Source: Ruminococcus flavefaciens | Lineage (GTDB): Bacteria > Bacteroidota > Bacteroidia > Bacteroidales > P3 | Length of the DNA: 64,000 nucleotides | Direction of reading: 5' to 3' | Assembly: GCA_023667315.1 (NCBI GenBank) | Contig: JAMPAI010000002.1 | Location: 124,001 to 188,000, forward strand | Shown: piece by piece, positions 62,215 to 64,000 of the stretch | Numbering within the stretch: the stretch's first letter is position 1 | Layout of the letters: each line of letters begins with the position of its first letter | The notes under the pieces: model-generated | Told to the model about the DNA's origin: nothing | What the model saw: only the letters and a program-made list of their open reading frames with translations | Database searches by the model: none | Translations under genes and position numbers: made by a program

Positions 62215-63301
62215 ATGCTTCTTTCTTGGCTTTTGTCCGGCTCTTGTTGTACAACGGAAGTATGCAGAGGGAGGCCAGGCCGGCCAGGATGATGAGGGCC
62301 GTTTGGGTGCCCCAGGCGATCCAGCCTGCCGTGTAGCCGATGGTCTTGGCCACGCCGAACACCGACAGCGTTTCGGAAATGATTACCGGATACACGCCGA
62401 TGCCGCCGGGAGTCACCATGATGCCGATCGTGCCCATCGCCAGCGCGATCAAGGCCAGTTCCAACGAACTGCCCGACAAGGCCTGCAGGCTGTGGAAGGC
62501 GTAGTGCATCATCAGCAGGTAACACAGCCACAAACCGATGGAATAGGCCACGAACAGCCAGGGTTTCCTAAGATGACCCAGGGAGGTGAAGCCCTCGCCG
62601 AAGCCTTTCAGCACATTGGCGATCTTGGCCATGACGCTGCCGGGCTTGAACCGGGAGATATTCTTCCGGCAATAGACCACCAGCCACCATATTCCGGCAA
62701 CCAGCAGCACGCCAAAGGCAATCATGATCCAAAGCCCGCCATGGCCGTTGCCGGCCTGACGGTTGAACAGGCCGCTCACATAGTTGTGAAGCGCCTTGTA
62801 TTCTATCAGGAAGGAGGCGGCGAAAATAAGCAGGAAGGTAATCACGTCGATGACCCGTTCGCTCAGCACCGTGCCCAGCGACTTCTGCACCGGCACCTTT
62901 TCATAGCGGTAGAGGAAAGTGCAGCGCAGCACCTCGCCCAGACGCGGTATCGCCAGATTGGCGAAGTAGCCCACCATCACGCTGCAGAACGTGTTCAGGA
63001 AGCGGGGTCTGTAGCCCATCGGCTCAATCAGCAGGTTCCAGCGCAGGGTGCGGAAAACGTTGCTCAACAGCCCGAAAACGGCGATCCAGAACACCATGAT
63101 CCAGCGCGCGTTGCGCAGTGAATGGCCGATTTCGGCCTTTTCTTCCGCACTCAGGTTGTTTTGAAAAAGCCAGATGATGAAGATGCCGAAAGTAAAAAAG
63201 ACGCAGAATTTTAAGATCTGCCTTAAGATATTGGCAACCGAACGTTGTTTCTGAGGCGTTTCGGATGCCGTGGCTTCCGACTGAGGGGTATCGTGGTTCA
63301 T
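62213..63301 (-). CDS. YbhN/UPF0104 flippase-like membrane protein
   Basis: 362 residues with about eight membrane helices (ILKFCVFFTFGIFIIWLFQ, WIMVFWIAVFGLLSNVF, VITFLLIFAASFLIEY and so on). Matches the lysylphosphatidylglycerol synthase TM-domain family: SVMVGYFANLAIPRLGEVLRCTFLYRYE and GTIGIMVTPGGIGVYPVI are its conserved loops. There is no aminoacyl-transferase domain, so lipid-linked substrate flipping is more likely than lysyl-PG synthesis. panD lies 9 bp upstream on the same strand. Confidence 0.88.
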   Translation of the reverse strand: MNHDTPQSEATASETPQKQRSVANILRQILKFCVFFTFGIFIIWLFQNNLSAEEKAEIGHSLRNARWIMVFWIAVFGLLSNVFRTLRWNLLIEPMGYRPRFLNTFCSVMVGYFANLAIPRLGEVLRCTFLYRYEKVPVQKSLGTVLSERVIDVITFLLIFAASFLIEYKALHNYVSGLFNRQAGNGHGGLWIMIAFGVLLVAGIWWLVVYCRKNISRFKPGSVMAKIANVLKGFGEGFTSLGHLRKPWLFVAYSIGLWLCYLLMMHYAFHSLQALSGSSLELALIALAMGTIGIMVTPGGIGVYPVIISETLSVFGVAKTIGYTAGWIAWGTQTALIILAGLASLCILPLYNKSRTKAKKEA

Positions 63302-63310
63302 CGGCAGGGG

Positions 63311-63658
63311 CTATTTCACGACTTTGTTGTCTTCGGGAAAAATCACGGTGGGCTTATGCGTCTTGGCCTCTTCGGGGGTCATGGAGGCAAACGAGACGAT
63401 AATCACCAGGTCGCCCACCTGAACCTTGCGCGCGGCCGCTCCGTTGAGGCCGATCACGCCGCTGCCCCGCTTGCCCTTGATAACGTAGGTGTCGAGCCGT
63501 TCGCCGTTCATGATATCGTAAATATGAACCCGCTCGTACTCGCAGAGGTTGGCGGCATCCATCAAATCTTCGTCTATGGTGATGCTGCCCACATAATTAA
63601 GGTCGGCATACGTTACCTTGACGCGGTGTATCTTGGATTTCAGCACTTCAATTTCCAT
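63311..63658 (-). CDS. panD: Aspartate 1-decarboxylase
   Basis: 115 residues. Pyruvoyl enzyme making beta-alanine for pantothenate and CoA. The self-cleavage site is Gly24-Ser25 in [17 protein letters not shown], as in the E. coli enzyme; Ser25 becomes the pyruvoyl group. KIHRVKVT and [24 protein letters not shown] are conserved. It is probably the first gene of a panD-ybhN transcript, with a -7 box 26 bp upstream. panB and panC are not here. Confidence 0.96.
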   Translation of the reverse strand: MEIEVLKSKIHRVKVTYADLNYVGSITIDEDLMDAANLCEYERVHIYDIMNGERLDTYVIKGKRGSGVIGLNGAAARKVQVGDLVIIVSFASMTPEEAKTHKPTVIFPEDNKVVK

Positions 63659-63684
63659 AGTCTGACGGCATTAAAATTGGGCGA

Positions 63685-63692
63685 CAAAAGTA
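63685..63692 (-). promoter_or_regulatory. -7 box of panD
   Basis: TACTTTTG on the minus strand, 26 bp before the panD ATG. Confidence 0.5.
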
Positions 63693-63703
63693 AAAAATAT
63701 ACT

Positions 63704-64000
63704 TTATAGAACCTTATAAAAATTACCCGAATTGGCTTGCGCCGTGGGCATGACAACGATGTCGTTGAGGCATACGTGGGCGGGCAGGTTCACGCAATAG
63801 GCCACCAGGTCGGCTATATCCTCGCCCTTAAGCGGCGTAAAGCCCTTATAGACCTGCTCGGCCCGCTGGGTATCGCCGTGAAAGCGCACGGTGGAGAACT
63901 CGGTTTCGACCGCACCGGGGCAAATCTGCGTAACCTTGATGTTGTAGGGAAGGCACTCCATGCGCATGGAGCGGCTCAGCGAATCGACCGCGTGCTTGGA
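63704..64000 (-). CDS. Short-chain dehydrogenase/reductase, 3' part only
   Basis: The frame is open to the window edge, so the N-terminal NAD(P) site is missing; 98 residues are visible. It begins SKHAVDSLSRSMRMECLPYN, where SK is the end of the YxxSK catalytic motif, and continues with VTQICPGAVETEFS, the PG motif after strand 6, and a YdfG-like C-terminus (GEDIADLVAYCVNLPAHVCLNDIVVMPTAQ). That end suggests the serine/3-hydroxypropionate dehydrogenase-like SDR branch. Substrate not determinable. Confidence 0.88.
   Translation of the reverse strand, partial: SKHAVDSLSRSMRMECLPYNIKVTQICPGAVETEFSTVRFHGDTQRAEQVYKGFTPLKGEDIADLVAYCVNLPAHVCLNDIVVMPTAQANSGNFYKVL

Overview
The window is a GC-rich (by eye roughly 55-60% G+C) chromosomal segment from a member of the Bacteroidota, most likely Bacteroidales. 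The evidence is the type IX secretion system (T9SS) sortase PorU and a PorW/SprE-like lipoprotein, five secreted proteins of which four carry T9SS C-terminal sorting domains, promoters of the Bacteroidota form (TTTG-like -33, about 20 nt, TAnnTTTG -7), and a plant/Chlamydia-like IspG. No plasmid, phage or CRISPR signature was found.

Layout. 1-3.6 kb: end of lepB, a repeat-rich gap, a lipoprotein and an outer-membrane barrel. 3.6-11 kb: tamB, tsaD and a TPR/AraC-type membrane regulator. 11-19.3 kb: a large T9SS cargo, porU, miaB, rpsU. 19.4-22.4 kb: tRNA-Cys, a yqeY-like gene, ispG, surE. 22.4-25.6 kb: a Fic protein with its own operator-like palindrome, a carboxynorspermidine-dehydrogenase-like gene and a frameshifted small gene. 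25.6-34 kb: two paralogous, divergently repeated T9SS cargo proteins flanking an AlbA/Schlafen-type ATP-binding regulator. 34.2-48.5 kb: a long minus-strand run (udk, histone-H1-like, purL, porW, polA, PASTA, rluD, hydrolase, cysteine desulfidase, fbaA), mostly with gaps below 100 bp or overlaps. 48.6-56.6 kb: a Ca2+-ATPase and a HAD phosphatase, an AT-rich GNAT toxin-antitoxin-like pair, then sodB-aroK-EF-G-like-recX. 56.6-64 kb: accessory genes (UDG-like protein, leucine-rich-repeat T9SS protein beside a truncated relative, RhuM, AAA/DUF234 ATPase), then a YbhN-like flippase, panD and a truncated SDR.

The most unusual signal is a family of dispersed nested palindromes. Each full copy has a variable outer inverted repeat, a variable inner inverted repeat and a conserved core that reads GGGAGC-GTAC-TTTN-GTAC-GTGACCRA on one strand. 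Copies or fragments lie at 921-1047, 1108-1142, 3455-3513, 3531-3653 (forming the 3' end of tamB), 19580-19774, and as two near-identical copies at 51933-52008 and 52814-52890 that bracket the GNAT pair. The arms co-vary while the core is kept, which points to selection on structure or to a mobile non-autonomous element.

Other points of interest are a PolA whose three proofreading motifs are all gone, an IspG with a strongly shortened middle domain, a shikimate kinase with GKN in place of GKS/T, a promoter-like module repeated three times in front of surE, and a purL that lacks an ATG in its own frame next to A homopolymers.
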